A DNA stretch of 64,000 nucleotides from contig NZ_NISI01000018.1 in the NCBI RefSeq assembly GCF_002205845.1, positions 21,766-85,765 on the forward strand, given 5' to 3'. The DNA is from Roseateles puraquae. Lineage in GTDB: Bacteria; Pseudomonadota; Gammaproteobacteria; Burkholderiales; Burkholderiaceae_C. A model generated the notes under the pieces. The model was given only the letters and a program-made list of their open reading frames with translations, was not told the DNA's origin and did no database searches. This document shows positions 53,968-63,906 of the stretch, in pieces. Every line of letters begins with the position of its first letter. The first letter of the stretch is position 1. The translations under genes were made by a program, and so were the position numbers.

Positions 53968-55020
53968 ATGTCCACAGCCCAAGGCCTCATCCCAGCCACC
54001 ATCCTCACCGGCTTCCTCGGCGCCGGCAAGACCACGCTGCTCAAGCGCGTGCTCACCGAGGCCCACGGCCAGAAGATCGCCGTCATCGAGAACGAATTCG
54101 GCGAAGAGAACATCGACACCGACATCCTCGTCTCCGACACGAACGAGCAGATCATCCAGATGAGCAACGGCTGCGTCTGCTGCACCATCCGTGAAGACCT
54201 GCGCACCACCTTGAGCGACCTGGCCGCCAAGCGCCGCAAGGGCGAGCTGGATTTCGAGCGCGTCGTCATCGAGACCACCGGCCTGGCCGACCCCGGCCCG
54301 GTCGCGCAGACCTTCTTCATGGATGACGAGATCGCCGAGGCCTATCTGCTGGACTCGGTGCTGACCCTGGTCGACGCCAAGCACGCCGACGAGCAGCTCA
54401 ACACGCGCCAGGAAGCCCGCATGCAGGTGGGTTTTGCCGACCAGATCTTCATCAGCAAGAGCGACCTGGTGGAGCCGGCGGCCGTGGAGAAGCTGATCCA
54501 CCGCATCAAGCACATGAACCCGCGTGCGCCCATCCAGGCCGCACATTTCGGCGAGGTGGCGCTGAGCAAGGTGTTCGACCTGCGCGGCTTCAATCTGAAC
54601 GCCAAGCTGGAGATCGACCCTGACTTCCTGAAGGCCGATGACCACGACCACCACCACCACGATCATGATCATCATCACCACGATCATGAGCACTGCGACC
54701 ACCCGCACCACCACCATCACGATGACGACGTGAAGAGCTTCGTCTTCCGCGCCGACAAGCCCTTCAACCCGGCCAAGCTCGAGGACTTCCTGGGCGCCAT
54801 CGTGCAGGTCTACGGCCCGAAGATGCTCCGATACAAAGGTGTCCTACACATGAAAGGCACCGACAAGAAGGTGATCTTCCAGGGTGTTCACCAGATGATG
54901 GGTTCCGATCTCGGGCCGAAATGGATGCCGGGAGAGAAAAAGCAGAGCAAGATGGTGTTCATTGGGATCGACCTGCCCAAAGACGTGTTGATGCAAGGTC
55001 TGGAAGGCTGTCTGGCGTGA
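53968..55020 (+). CDS. COG0523/CobW-family GTP-binding metallochaperone
   Basis: The 350-residue G3E GTPase has Walker A GFLGAGKTT (15-23), the metal-binding CVCC motif (Cys69, Cys71, Cys72), ETTGLADPGP (about 107), an SKSD guanine-specificity motif (about 169) and a CobW C-terminal domain (FVFRADKPFNPAKLEDFLG, then KMLRYKGVLHMKG). Between them is a stretch of about 40 residues (about 228-258) made almost wholly of His and Asp, likely a zinc or cobalt/nickel store. Such proteins deliver zinc to client enzymes. ATG 53968 starts the family N-terminus. I found no convincing Zur box in the 165-bp upstream gap. Confidence 0.93.
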   Translation: MSTAQGLIPATILTGFLGAGKTTLLKRVLTEAHGQKIAVIENEFGEENIDTDILVSDTNEQIIQMSNGCVCCTIREDLRTTLSDLAAKRRKGELDFERVVIETTGLADPGPVAQTFFMDDEIAEAYLLDSVLTLVDAKHADEQLNTRQEARMQVGFADQIFISKSDLVEPAAVEKLIHRIKHMNPRAPIQAAHFGEVALSKVFDLRGFNLNAKLEIDPDFLKADDHDHHHHDHDHHHHDHEHCDHPHHHHHDDDVKSFVFRADKPFNPAKLEDFLGAIVQVYGPKMLRYKGVLHMKGTDKKVIFQGVHQMMGSDLGPKWMPGEKKQSKMVFIGIDLPKDVLMQGLEGCLA

Positions 55021-55029
55021 TGTCCGCCG

Positions 55030-55055
55030 GCCCCCGAAGCATGGTTTTCGGGGGC
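55030..55055 (+). terminator. Hairpin after the COG0523 gene
   Basis: GCCCCCGAA (55030-55038) pairs with TTCGGGGGC (55047-55055), a perfect 9-bp stem with an eight-base loop, 10 bp after the stop. There is no T-tract downstream. A TACAAT hexamer at 55081 may be the -10 of the dksA promoter. Confidence 0.5.
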
Positions 55056-55177
55056 TCGCGGAACCTGGATTCCTCGTGGCTACAATCCGCCGCGCTCAAA
55101 AATGGGGTGCCGGTTGAACTGCAGTGGGATCTAGGTCTGACACCGCGCCGATGCACCCCATGAGCGAGGAGATGACT

Positions 55178-55819
55178 GTGAGCAAGACCCCGGCCCCCAA
55201 AACCGCCGCTGCGCCCAAGGGCGCGAAGAAGACCGATGCCGGCGCCGACGTCGCGACGATCGACGTGCCCGCGCCGGCCAACCGGTTTGCTGACCGTTTC
55301 GCTCCGCCGAAGCCGCCTGCGCGCGGCGCCAGCCAGGTCGACGAGACCCCCCGCGTGGCTGCCAAGGGCGACCCCAAGCTGGCCAACGCCTGGAAGACCA
55401 AGCCGGGCGCCGAGCTGACCGACGCCGAAGTCCTGGCCATGCCGGACTCGGAGTACATGAACGCCAAGCAGATCGAGTTCTTCCGCGCCAAGCTGAACCA
55501 ACTCAAGGAAGACGTGCTGTCCAACGCCGGCGAGACCACCGAGCACCTGCGCGAAGACACCACCATCGTTCCCGACCCGGCCGATCGCGCCACCATCGAG
55601 GAAGAACACGCGCTGGAACTGCGCACGCGCGACCGCGAACGCAAGCTGCTGAAGAAAATCGTGCAATCCATCGCACGCCTGGACACGGGCGACTATGGAT
55701 ACTGCGACGAGACCGGTGAGCCCATCGGCCTGGGCCGCCTGATTGCGCGCCCGACGGCAACTCTGTCGCTCGAAGCCCAGCAACGCCGCGAACTCAAGCA
55801 AAAGATGTTTGGCGATTAA
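55178..55819 (+). CDS. dksA: RNA polymerase-binding transcription factor DksA, one-cysteine type
   Basis: The 213-residue protein enters the RNA polymerase secondary channel and, with ppGpp, adjusts rRNA and amino acid promoters. The coiled coil with the tip DPADRA (Asp133 and Asp136) is intact. The zinc finger is reduced: CDETGEPIGLGRL keeps only Cys176, and the three other canonical Cys are Thr, Ser and Ala, as in alphaproteobacterial DksA. About 75 extra N-terminal residues (Lys/Ala/Pro-rich) precede the core. GTG 55178 is chosen because GAGGAG lies 6 nt upstream; ATG codons at 55151, 55160 and 55172 are alternatives. Confidence 0.93.
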   Translation: MSKTPAPKTAAAPKGAKKTDAGADVATIDVPAPANRFADRFAPPKPPARGASQVDETPRVAAKGDPKLANAWKTKPGAELTDAEVLAMPDSEYMNAKQIEFFRAKLNQLKEDVLSNAGETTEHLREDTTIVPDPADRATIEEEHALELRTRDRERKLLKKIVQSIARLDTGDYGYCDETGEPIGLGRLIARPTATLSLEAQQRRELKQKMFGD

Positions 55820-55828
55820 GCTTTGACC

Positions 55829-57589
55829 ATGTCCGACTCCAAGCCCGCAGACCCGAAAGAAGGCGACAGCTTCTTCCGCAAGGTTGCGCGCTTCGTGGCC
55901 AACCCCACGACGGACTGGTCTGAGATCAACTCCCGCCAGGACGACCCCGAGGGTGACCTGGCCAAGGCCGAGTTGCGCGCCATGGTGGAGCGCAAGCGCC
56001 GCAACGACTTCGTGCGCAAGCGCGAGCTCGACATGCTGCGCCGCATTCGCCGCGAAGGCCTCACGCCGGAGCAACTGGCGGCGCTGGCGTCCTCGCCCTC
56101 GCGCCTGGGTGACGATGAGCGCCTGAGCGAGCCAAACTCGAAGATCGATCTCGGCGTGAAGGCCAAGATCGACGAGATCGAGCAGCAGATGGTGGGCGAG
56201 AGCTTTGCCACCACGCAGGCCGTGCCCAAGCAGCAGCCGGGCTTCTTCGAGACCCCGACCCGCCCCGCCGCCTTCGCGTCCACGGTGGCTCACCTGCCCG
56301 GTGGCGAGCCGCCGGGCGGCCGGGTCAGCGAGTTCTCCACGCCGCGCGAGGTGGAGCGCCTGCAGGCCCCCACGCCCCCCGCGGCCGTGACCATGGGCGC
56401 GGCCATCCCGCCGCTGTCGGAGTCCGCGCCCAGCAAGCTGCCGGAGCTGCCGCCGCTGGACATGCCGCTGTCCTTCTCCCTGGCGCAGTCCACGCCGGAC
56501 GTCGAGGTGCAGGAGGTCGTGCACGACCCCGAACTGGACGAAGCCGTCATCGCCTTCGCCAACGCCGACTACGACACCAGCGAGCGTTCGTTGACCGAAC
56601 TCGTGCACCCCGGTGGCAGCCGCAACCTGCACGGCGAGACCTGGTTGGTGCTCTTCGACCACTACCGTGCCACGGGGGCACAAGGCAAGTTCGAGGCGCT
56701 GGCGGTCGAATACGCGCAGCAGTTCGGCCTGTCGGCCCCGCAGTGGTTCTCCATGCCCAAGCTGGTGGCAGAGTCGACGCGCCAGTCCAACCGAGCTTCG
56801 ATGGGCAAGGCTGGCCAGGTCAGCTGGACGGCGCCGACCAACCTCAGCGCGGAAGATGTGGCCATCCTGCGCAAGCGCAGCGAGACCCTGCCCATGCCCT
56901 GGGTGTTCGACTGGAGCGCGGTCGACGAGGTCGAGATCGATGCAGCCATCGAGCTGCGCACGCTGCTGCGCCACTGGGCCAACCAGACCATCGACCTGCG
57001 CTGGGTGGGCGGTGACCGCTTCCTGAACCAGCTCAAGGAACTCGCCCCCGTTGGCGAGCGCGACACCGACCCAGCCCTGTGGATGCTGCGCCTGGAAGCC
57101 CTGCGCCTGGCGAACCGGCCCGACCAGTTCGACGAGGCGGCCATCGACTACTGCGTGACCTACGAGGTGTCCCCGCCGTCGTGGGAGCGCGCCAAGTGCC
57201 GGGTGCGCATGGGGGGCGATGGCACGTCCACACACAGTGCCGCGATCAGCACCATGCAGTCGGTGGAGGCGCAGTCCAGCTTCATGGACACCAGTGTCAT
57301 CGAGCCGAGCGTGGCGCAAGTCGAGCTGATGGGCCAGCTCAACGGCGACATCTCCGACAACCTGCGCGCCCTGTCGACCGAGGCCGGCGAGGCCGCGGTC
57401 ATCAATGTCTCCTGCACCAAGCTGATCCGCCTGGACTTCATGGCCGCAGGCGATCTGCTCAACTGGGTGCTGCAGCGCCGCAGCGAGAACCGCACCGTCG
57501 TGTTCAGCGACGCGCACCGCCTGGTGGCGCTGTTCTTCGGCGCCATGGGCATCAACGAGCACGCGAAGGTCAAGGTCAGGATCAACTGA
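55829..57589 (+). CDS. STAS domain protein
   Basis: The 586-residue cytosolic protein begins with a charged helical region (about 1-110, [61 protein letters not shown] in pieces). It continues with a Pro-rich linker and a helical TPR-like middle (about 235-440), and ends with a STAS-like domain (about 490-586, [50 protein letters not shown]). STAS domains resemble anti-sigma antagonists. It lies 9 bp after dksA and before hslV, a conserved order in Burkholderiales; the function is unknown. ATG 55829 is preferred to TTG 55823. Confidence 0.85.
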   Translation: MSDSKPADPKEGDSFFRKVARFVANPTTDWSEINSRQDDPEGDLAKAELRAMVERKRRNDFVRKRELDMLRRIRREGLTPEQLAALASSPSRLGDDERLSEPNSKIDLGVKAKIDEIEQQMVGESFATTQAVPKQQPGFFETPTRPAAFASTVAHLPGGEPPGGRVSEFSTPREVERLQAPTPPAAVTMGAAIPPLSESAPSKLPELPPLDMPLSFSLAQSTPDVEVQEVVHDPELDEAVIAFANADYDTSERSLTELVHPGGSRNLHGETWLVLFDHYRATGAQGKFEALAVEYAQQFGLSAPQWFSMPKLVAESTRQSNRASMGKAGQVSWTAPTNLSAEDVAILRKRSETLPMPWVFDWSAVDEVEIDAAIELRTLLRHWANQTIDLRWVGGDRFLNQLKELAPVGERDTDPALWMLRLEALRLANRPDQFDEAAIDYCVTYEVSPPSWERAKCRVRMGGDGTSTHSAAISTMQSVEAQSSFMDTSVIEPSVAQVELMGQLNGDISDNLRALSTEAGEAAVINVSCTKLIRLDFMAAGDLLNWVLQRRSENRTVVFSDAHRLVALFFGAMGINEHAKVKVRIN

Positions 57590-57617
57590 CTTGTTCCCTG
57601 CGTTGCTGGCCCCATGT
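57590..57617 (+). promoter_or_regulatory. Heat-shock (sigma32)-like promoter before hslV
   Basis: CTTGTTC (57590-57596), a 13-bp spacer and CCCCATGT (57610-57617) match the sigma32 form CTTGAAA/CCCCATNT, perfectly at the -10. Predicted initiation near 57624 would leave almost no leader before the ATG at 57627 and would exclude the GGAGG at 57618, so its use is uncertain. Confidence 0.4.
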
Positions 57618-57626
57618 GGAGGCCCT

Positions 57627-58193
57627 ATGTCTTCTGATTCTTCATCGGCCGTGTACCACGGCACCACCATCGTCTCGGTCCGGCGCCAGACGCCCACCGG
57701 CTGGCAGGTCGCCATCGGGGGTGACGGCCAGGTCACGCTCGGCAACACGGTCGTCAAGGCCAGCGCCCGCAAGGTGCGCAAGCTCTACCGCGACCAGGTG
57801 CTCGCCGGTTTTGCCGGTGCCACCGCCGACGCCTTCACGCTGTTCGAGCGCTTCGAGGCCAAGCTCGAAAAGCACCAGGGTCACCTCGTGCGCGCTGCCG
57901 TGGAGCTCACCCGCGACTGGCGCACCGACCGTGTGCTGCGCCGCCTCGAAGCCATGCTCGCCGTGGCCGACAAGACGGCCTCGCTGATCATCACCGGCAA
58001 TGGCGACGTGCTGGAGCCCGAGCAGGGCATCGTGGCCATCGGGTCGGGCGGTGCCTTTGCGCAGGCCGCCGCCAAGGCTTTGCTGGCCAACACCGAGCTG
58101 AGTGCCGCTGACATCGTCAAGAAGTCGCTGGAGATTGCCGGCGAGATCTGCATCTACACCAACCAGAACCACACGTTGGAGGTGCTGGAATGA
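57627..58193 (+). CDS. hslV: ATP-dependent protease subunit HslV
   Basis: The 188-residue peptidase subunit forms a double hexamer capped by HslU. The catalytic N-terminal Thr is exposed by removal of a 12-residue propeptide ending in YHG, giving [33 protein letters not shown] (about 30-54), [21 protein letters not shown] and [16 protein letters not shown] (about 138) are diagnostic. GGAGG lies 4 nt upstream of the ATG. The propeptide is longer than in E. coli but normal for the order. It overlaps hslU as ATGA. Confidence 0.96.
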   Translation: MSSDSSSAVYHGTTIVSVRRQTPTGWQVAIGGDGQVTLGNTVVKASARKVRKLYRDQVLAGFAGATADAFTLFERFEAKLEKHQGHLVRAAVELTRDWRTDRVLRRLEAMLAVADKTASLIITGNGDVLEPEQGIVAIGSGGAFAQAAAKALLANTELSAADIVKKSLEIAGEICIYTNQNHTLEVLE

Positions 58194-59503
58194 GTTCCAT
58201 GACGCCTCAGGAAATCGTCTCCGAACTGGATCGCCACATCGTCGGCCAGAACGCCGCCAAACGTGCCGTCGCCATCGCGATGCGCAACCGTTGGCGCCGC
58301 CAGCAGGTTGACGAGAAGCTGCGCACGGAGATCACGCCCAAGAACATCCTGATGATCGGCCCGACCGGCGTGGGCAAGACCGAGATTGCACGGCGCCTGG
58401 CCAAGCTGGCGGGCGCCCCCTTCATCAAGGTCGAGGCCACCAAGTTCACCGAGGTGGGCTATGTGGGCAAGGATGTCGACTCCATCATCCGTGACCTCAT
58501 CGAAGTGGCCGTGAAGCAGGAACGGGAGCTGGCCATGCGCCGCTGCCAGGCCCGCGCGGAAGACGCCGCCGAGGACCGCATCCTCGACGTGCTGCTGCCC
58601 GGCGTGGAGGCCGACAACCCGACCCGCCAGACCATGCGCAAGCGCCTGCGCGAAGGGCAGCTCAACGACAAGGACGTCGAGCTGGACCTGCTGGCGCCCA
58701 AGCCGACCATGGAGTTGCTCGGCCCCTTCGGCAACCAGCCCGGTGTGGAGGACATGGCGGAGCAGCTCAAGGGCATGTTCAGCCAGTTCGGCGCCGGCCA
58801 GAAGAAAACCCGCAAGCTCAAGATCGCCGAGGCCTTGAAGCTTCTGGCGGACGAGGAAGCCGCCAAGCTCGTCAACGAGGAAGAGATCCGCGCCACAGCC
58901 CTTTCCAACGCGCAGGAGATGGGTATCGTCTTCATCGACGAGATCGACAAGGTGGCCTCGCGCAACGAGCACGGCGGCGCCGAGGTCTCGCGCCAGGGCG
59001 TGCAGCGCGACCTGCTGCCGCTGGTCGAGGGCACGACCGTGTCGACCAAATACGGCCTGGTCAAGACCGATCACATCCTCTTCATCGCCAGCGGCGCCTT
59101 TCACCTCAGCAAGCCCAGCGACCTCATCCCCGAGCTGCAGGGCCGGCTGCCCATCCGGGTGGAGCTGGATTCGCTGTCAGTGGCCGATTTCGAGGCCATC
59201 CTGACGAGTACCCATGCCAGCCTGGTCAAGCAGTACCAGGCGCTGCTGGCCACGGAAGGCGTGACGCTTGATCTGCAGCCTGACGCCATCCGGCGCCTGG
59301 CCGAGATCGCCTTCGAAGTGAATGAACGCACCGAGAACATCGGCGCGCGGCGCCTGGCCACCGTGATGGAGAGGCTGCTGGACGAAATCAGCTTCGACGC
59401 GCCGCACAAGTCTGGCCAGACCATCGCGCTGGACGCGGCAGCGGTCAACGCCAAGCTCAGCGCGCTGGCGGCCAACGAAGACCTGTCGCGCTTCATCCTC
59501 TGA
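58190..59503 (+). CDS. hslU: ATP-dependent protease ATPase subunit HslU
   Basis: The 437-residue AAA+ unfoldase feeds substrates to HslV. It has Walker [18 protein letters not shown] (about 60), the pore loop GYVGKDV (about 91), the I domain (about 105-245), Walker [12 protein letters not shown] (about 245) and the C-terminal HslV-docking tail NEDLSRFIL. It is translationally coupled to hslV. Confidence 0.97.
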   Translation: MSSMTPQEIVSELDRHIVGQNAAKRAVAIAMRNRWRRQQVDEKLRTEITPKNILMIGPTGVGKTEIARRLAKLAGAPFIKVEATKFTEVGYVGKDVDSIIRDLIEVAVKQERELAMRRCQARAEDAAEDRILDVLLPGVEADNPTRQTMRKRLREGQLNDKDVELDLLAPKPTMELLGPFGNQPGVEDMAEQLKGMFSQFGAGQKKTRKLKIAEALKLLADEEAAKLVNEEEIRATALSNAQEMGIVFIDEIDKVASRNEHGGAEVSRQGVQRDLLPLVEGTTVSTKYGLVKTDHILFIASGAFHLSKPSDLIPELQGRLPIRVELDSLSVADFEAILTSTHASLVKQYQALLATEGVTLDLQPDAIRRLAEIAFEVNERTENIGARRLATVMERLLDEISFDAPHKSGQTIALDAAAVNAKLSALAANEDLSRFIL

Positions 59504-59516
59504 TGCTTTGTGACGC

Positions 59517-59538
59517 GGGCTTGCGCTGGCGCAAGCCC
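59517..59538 (+). terminator. Perfect 10-bp dyad after hslU
   Basis: GGGCTTGCGC (59517-59526) and GCGCAAGCCC (59529-59538) are perfect inverted repeats with a 2-bp centre, 14 bp after the hslU stop. As RNA this gives a strong stem with a small loop, but no T-tract follows. Confidence 0.5.
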
Positions 59539-59567
59539 TGCCGCTGCGCCAGCCGTTAGGCTGGGCC

Positions 59568-60359
59568 ATGCCCGCTCACCCGCCCTCGCGAACCTGGGGC
59601 CTGGCCCATCCGCCCGGTACCAGCGGCGCGGCCGTGCGCGAGCGGGCGCGCTGGCGCTGGCCGGTGCTGGCGGGCCTGGTGGCGACGATCCCGGCCTTCT
59701 ACATCGAGCTGCTGGAACAACTGCCCACGCCGCTGGCCACCGCCATCTACCTGTCGGCCGCCGGCCTGCTGACGATGGCGCTGTGGCGCGTGGCCGTGCA
59801 GCTCGACCACCCGCGTCAGTACCTGCGCCGCAATGTGCTGGACCTGGCGCTCATCGCCGGCTTCGTGGCGGCGGCATTGCTCCCGGCCAGTGTGGATTCA
59901 CCCTTGAGCCTGGCCGTGCGCCTGGCGGTCGCGCTGTTGAGCCTGGTGCGCATGGTCTGGACGCTGCGGCCCTGGATCACCCGAGGCGGGCTGGGCTACC
60001 TGCTGCTGCTGGCCTTTGCCGTGCTGTGCTTCTGCGGCGTGGGTTTCTGGGCGCTGGAGCCGCGGGTGCACACCCTGGGCGACGGCCTGTGGCTGGCCTT
60101 CACCACCGCAGCCACGGTGGGCTATGGCGACATCGTGCCCAGCACACCCGCCGCGAAGATCTTCGCGGTGTTCGTTGTGTTGCTGGGTTATGCGGTGCTG
60201 TCGCTGGTGACGGCGGCCATCGCCGCGATGTGGGTCGAGACCTCGGAGCGCCGCATGGAGCATGACATCCTGCGCCAGTTGCACGTCGAAGTGAGCGCCT
60301 TGCGTGCCGAGGTGGCCGCCTTGCGCGCGCAAGCCTCTGCGCCTGACCCGCACGCCTGA
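59568..60359 (+). CDS. Potassium channel family protein with TVGYGD filter
   Basis: The 263-residue inner-membrane protein has about six hydrophobic segments (about 31-45, 55-72, 90-105, 115-132, 143-162, 193-212). The selectivity filter TTAATVGYGD (179-188) lies in a pore loop between the last two, so it resembles the six-segment Ion_trans_2 channels. The fourth segment has only a few basic residues (RLAVALLSLVRMVWTLRPW), so voltage sensing is doubtful. A C-terminal coiled coil (about 225-258) probably aids tetramer formation. Confidence 0.88.
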   Translation: MPAHPPSRTWGLAHPPGTSGAAVRERARWRWPVLAGLVATIPAFYIELLEQLPTPLATAIYLSAAGLLTMALWRVAVQLDHPRQYLRRNVLDLALIAGFVAAALLPASVDSPLSLAVRLAVALLSLVRMVWTLRPWITRGGLGYLLLLAFAVLCFCGVGFWALEPRVHTLGDGLWLAFTTAATVGYGDIVPSTPAAKIFAVFVVLLGYAVLSLVTAAIAAMWVETSERRMEHDILRQLHVEVSALRAEVAALRAQASAPDPHA

Positions 60360-60361
60360 CC

Positions 60362-60994
60362 TCAATGCGGCAGCGTGCGTGCGCTGCCTGTCCAGCGCAG
60401 CAGCTGCATCAGCGAAGGCGCTTGCGTCTTGCCCAGCAGGCTGCGGACGTGGCTGCGCACGGTGCTGACACACAGGCCCAGATGGCGCGACGCCGCCTCC
60501 ACAGGTTCCCCGTCGGCGAGCAGCAGCAGCACATGTCGCTCCGCCGGGCTCAGCCGGCACTGGCGGGTGATGGCCTCGATGCGTGCGGCCTGCGTCAGCG
60601 CCGGCTGATCGAGATGGATCACCAGCAGCAGCGTGTTCGGTGGCCAGCCGGAAGCTCGGGCGATGCTGTTCGCCAAAGCTGACGCCTGCAGCCAGCCGGT
60701 GCTCAGGTGCGGTGTGAACCACAGGCCCGTGCGTGAGCTGGCGCCAGTCGCTGCGAGCGCGAGTGTCTCGGCCAGCTGCCGGGCGTCCAGCTGGCCTACC
60801 GCCATCAGGTGATCGGCGCGGGTCTGCCAGAGGCCATCGGCCAGCAGTCGTTCAGCGCTCGGGTTGGCGAACAGCACCCGGCGGTCGGGCAGCACCACCA
60901 GCAGGGGCTGGGGCAGGGCGTCGAGCACATCCATGGGCTGAGAGTCCTGGAAGGCCTGATGGACTGAAGGCGTGGCGGTGTCAGCGTGCAGCAT
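60362..60994 (-). CDS. LuxR-type HTH regulator with PAS-like sensor region
   Basis: The 210-residue protein has a PAS-like N-terminal part (about 20-130, LDALPQPLLVVLPDRRVLFANPSAERLLAD) and a C-terminal LuxR/FixJ helix-turn-helix (about 145-200, CRLSPAERHVLLLLADGEPVEAASRHLGLCVSTVRSHVRSLLGKT). No receiver domain is present. ATG 60994 is supported by GGGAG upstream. It is divergent from a response regulator; the 203-bp gap holds a perfect 11-bp inverted repeat that one of the two may bind. Signal and targets are unknown. Confidence 0.85.
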   Translation of the reverse strand: MLHADTATPSVHQAFQDSQPMDVLDALPQPLLVVLPDRRVLFANPSAERLLADGLWQTRADHLMAVGQLDARQLAETLALAATGASSRTGLWFTPHLSTGWLQASALANSIARASGWPPNTLLLVIHLDQPALTQAARIEAITRQCRLSPAERHVLLLLADGEPVEAASRHLGLCVSTVRSHVRSLLGKTQAPSLMQLLRWTGSARTLPH

Positions 60995-61111
60995 GTGGAT
61001 CTCCCTGAGCCGGATGGGTGTGATGGCGTTGTCCGGTGTCCACAAGTTTGGTGAGCGGGCGCGCGGCTTGCCATTGCCGGAAGGTCCTGGCGGCAGCAGA
61101 CCTTGGCATGA

Positions 61112-61134
61112 GACCTTTGGCCAGGCCAAAGGTC
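61112..61134. promoter_or_regulatory. Perfect 11-bp inverted repeat between luxR-type and response regulator genes
   Basis: GACCTTTGGCC (61112-61122) and GGCCAAAGGTC (61124-61134) flank a single A. It is 64 bp upstream of the response-regulator start and 118 bp from the other gene. It could be an operator for either helix-turn-helix protein. Shorter GACCTT and AAGGTC copies lie nearby at 61081-61104. Confidence 0.55.
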
Positions 61135-61197
61135 CGAGGCATGACCGCCGCGTCGACAGGCCGGCGTCGATACCATCGATGCCGCGGGGAGACTGCC

Positions 61198-61932
61198 ATG
61201 AAGATTCTGTTGATCGACGACCACCCCTTGTTCCGCGAGGGCGTGGCGCTGCTGTTGAAGCCCTTGATGGAGGGCCTGGAGACCTGGGAGGCCGGCAGTT
61301 GCGAAGAGGCCTTCGCGCTGCTGGCCGAGCGAGGTAGCGCCGACCTGGTGATGATCGACCTGGGGTTGCCGGGGCTGTCCGGGCTGGAGGGGTTGGCTCG
61401 GCTGAGGCAGGATCACCCGGAGATGCCCGTGGTCGTCATGTCCTCCGCTGACGACAAGGACACCGTGCTGGCCGTTCTGGATGCCGGGGCCATGGGATTC
61501 ATCCCCAAGAGTTCGACCTCGCAGCTGATGCTGGGCGCGTTGCGGCTCATCCTCGCCCGCGGCATCTACCTGCCGCCGTCAGTCTTCCTGTCGGGGCGCT
61601 CCATCTCGCCAGCGGTGGCCGCACCAGCCGTCGCGCCGCCGGCAGGGCTGGACAGGCGCCCCGCCGACCTGGGCCTCACGCCGCGCCAGGCTGATGTGCT
61701 GCACCTGCTGCTGCAGGGCAAGCCGGCCAAGTTGATCGGCCGCCAGCTCAACCTCTCGCTGAGCACCGTCAAGGCGCACACCTCCGCGGTGCTCCGCGCG
61801 CTGAACGTCACCACCCGCACCCAGGCCGTGCTGGCGGCCAGCCGTCTGGGCCTGCGCTTTGACGAGCCGCAGCCGGCTCAGGCGCCATCAGGCGACGGCA
61901 GCGACTCCTGCATGGCCTCCAGCAGCCGCTGA
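61198..61932 (+). CDS. NarL/FixJ family response regulator
   Basis: The 244-residue protein has a receiver domain (about 1-120) with acidic pocket Asp7 and Asp8 in LLIDDHP, phospho-acceptor Asp54 in VMIDLGLPG, Ser in VVMSSAD and Lys in FIPKSS. A LuxR-type DNA-binding domain (about 155-220, LGLTPRQADVLHLLLQGKPAKLIGRQLNLSLSTVKAHTSAVLRAL) follows. Its 3' end overlaps the end of the convergent hybrid kinase by 55 bp. That kinase is the probable partner, though it is now truncated. Confidence 0.92.
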   Translation: MKILLIDDHPLFREGVALLLKPLMEGLETWEAGSCEEAFALLAERGSADLVMIDLGLPGLSGLEGLARLRQDHPEMPVVVMSSADDKDTVLAVLDAGAMGFIPKSSTSQLMLGALRLILARGIYLPPSVFLSGRSISPAVAAPAVAPPAGLDRRPADLGLTPRQADVLHLLLQGKPAKLIGRQLNLSLSTVKAHTSAVLRALNVTTRTQAVLAASRLGLRFDEPQPAQAPSGDGSDSCMASSSR

Positions 61933-63906
61933 AGCCCGATGGGCTTGTGCAGCAGGCGTGCGCCGCAGGCCTGGGCGCGTGGGGCGAGCGCCGCCTCGGT
62001 ATTGGCCGTGACGATCAGGGCCGCGATGTCGTCGTCGTAATGCCGGCGCAGCCGTTCGATGACTTCGAAACCATCGCGACCCGCACCGAGCTGGTAGTCG
62101 GTCACGATGAGGTCAGGCTCCCGCAAATGCTGCTGCAGGGCTGCGAGTACCTCCTCGCAAGACGCTGCGGCCACCACGTGGCATTGCTGGGCCTGCAGCG
62201 CATCGACCAGGGCTTGGGCGTTGGTCTCGTCGTCATCCACCACCACGATGAAACGACCCGCGAGCAGCGGTGGGCGCGTGGCCGTCGCAGGGCCCCCATG
62301 GGGCGCCATGGCCTCGCCCGCCACCGGGAGCGTCACACTGAAGACCGACCCCTTGCCCACCCGGCTGTCCACCCGCAGCGCGTAGCCGAGGATATGGGCG
62401 CTGCGCTGCACGATGGACAGGCCCAGGCCCAGACCCTGTTCCTGGCCGGAACCCGGCGCATCGATGCGGAAGAACTCCTCGAAGATCGCCTCGCGGTAGC
62501 GCGGCTCGATGCCGGGGCCGCTGTCCCAGACCTGCAGTTCGACCGAGTTGCCACGGCGGCGGCAGCCCACCAGCACCCCGCCCTGGCGCGTGTAGCGGAT
62601 GGCATTGGCCACCAGATTGCCCACGATGCGCGCGAGCAGTGCTGCGTCACCTTTCACCAGCAGCGGGCAGGGCCGCACCCGCAAGCTCAGCCCCTTCTCC
62701 ACGGCCTGCGGCGCCCAGACCTGCTCGACCTGGCGCAACAGCCACCCCAGGTCGACGTTCTCGACATGCGCCTGCACCGCGCCCGCATCCAGCTTGGAGA
62801 TGTCCAACAGGTTGCCGAACAGGTTCTCCATCGTGGCGACGGACGACTGGATCTTGTCCGCCAGCGCCCGATGCTCCGGGCTGTCCAGCCGTGCCTGCAG
62901 CACGCCCAGCAGCAGGCTGATCGAATGCATCGGCTGGCGCAGGTCATGGCTGGCCGCCGCCAGGAAGCGAGTCTTGGCCGCGTTGGCCCGGTCGGCCTCG
63001 TCCTTGAGTCGTGTCAGCTCCTCGGCACGGGCTGAAAGCACGTCGCGGGCTTCGGAGAGCTGGGCGGTGCGTTCGGTGACTTTGGCTTCGAGGCTGGCGT
63101 AGAGGTCGCGCAGGCGGGTGGACATCTGGTTGAAGTCCTGCGCAAGCGCTCCAATTTCGTCAGCCCTTTCCAGCGCGAGGGGGGCATCCAGATTGCCGCT
63201 GGCAATCCGCGCGGTAGCGTCGCGCAGGGCCACGATGGGTGCCGCCAGACGCCGCGCGAACACGAGGCCTGCCGCGGCTGCGAGCACGCCGCCCATCGCG
63301 AGCAATGCGACCGTCCGCTCCAAGGTCGCCATGGCGGGGCGCAACGCCTCACGACGCGGCTGTTCCACAAACAGCAGCCATCCGGGGCCCTTCAATGCCA
63401 GACCCGTCGTAATGACGGGCTCACCGTTCAAGTCGAACGTTTCGATGGCTTCAACCGGAACATCGGCACTCGCGGGAGCCGCACGCGCCATCGTTACGGG
63501 TTCCAGTTGCGTCAGGTCGTGCTGTCGAAGAACTTCACTTGGCCGGGGATGGGCGATCAGTTGGTTGGCGGCGTCGACGATGAAAGTCTGCCCACTCTGG
63601 CCTACTCGCAAGCCGGACACAACGTCTTCCAGGAATCGCAGATTGATCGTCGCGATGGTTCGCAGACCGTTCGACCCACGATCGGAGATTGCCAGTCGAA
63701 CGAGAGGTTCGCCACCTTCATTGCGCGAGGTGGGCCCGTAGCGCCTTTCGGGTGCTGCAAGTCCTTCAAGCCACCGATCGCTTGGCGGCGGTGCCCGCTG
63801 CTCAGCTGTGTCGAAGTGTCGGTCCGGCTCGGTTCTTGAGATCGCCATGAGCTTCCCGCCTTCCGGCGTGCAGAGCTGTAGCTCCAGCACTGCCGGCAGC
63901 AGGACC
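61878..63906 (-). pseudogene. Hybrid sensor histidine kinase truncated at its 5' end by an IS element
   Basis: From a GTG at 63890 the frame encodes 670 residues: the distal part of a Cache-type sensor (about 1-190), one membrane helix (about 193-213), HAMP (about 213-265), a coiled coil, HisKA with His315 in AASHDLRQPMHS, an ATPase domain (NLVANAIRYTRQGG, DSGPGIE, GLGLGLSIV) and a receiver with Asp in LIVTDYQLG. The first membrane helix and the start of the sensor are missing. The frame stays open without a start to the IS boundary at 63907. An intact gene should extend about 50 or more codons further. Residual expression from the GTG or an IS promoter is possible. Confidence 0.82.

Noticed and set aside
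54640..54730. Repetitive CAC/GAT-rich DNA in the COG0523 gene as a possible repeat locus
   Set aside because: It is in frame and encodes the His/Asp-rich metal-binding stretch common in this family.
54959..57781. 940-residue open frame antisense to dksA and the STAS gene
   Set aside because: Length is due to lack of stop codons in GC-rich antisense frames; no start site or motif.
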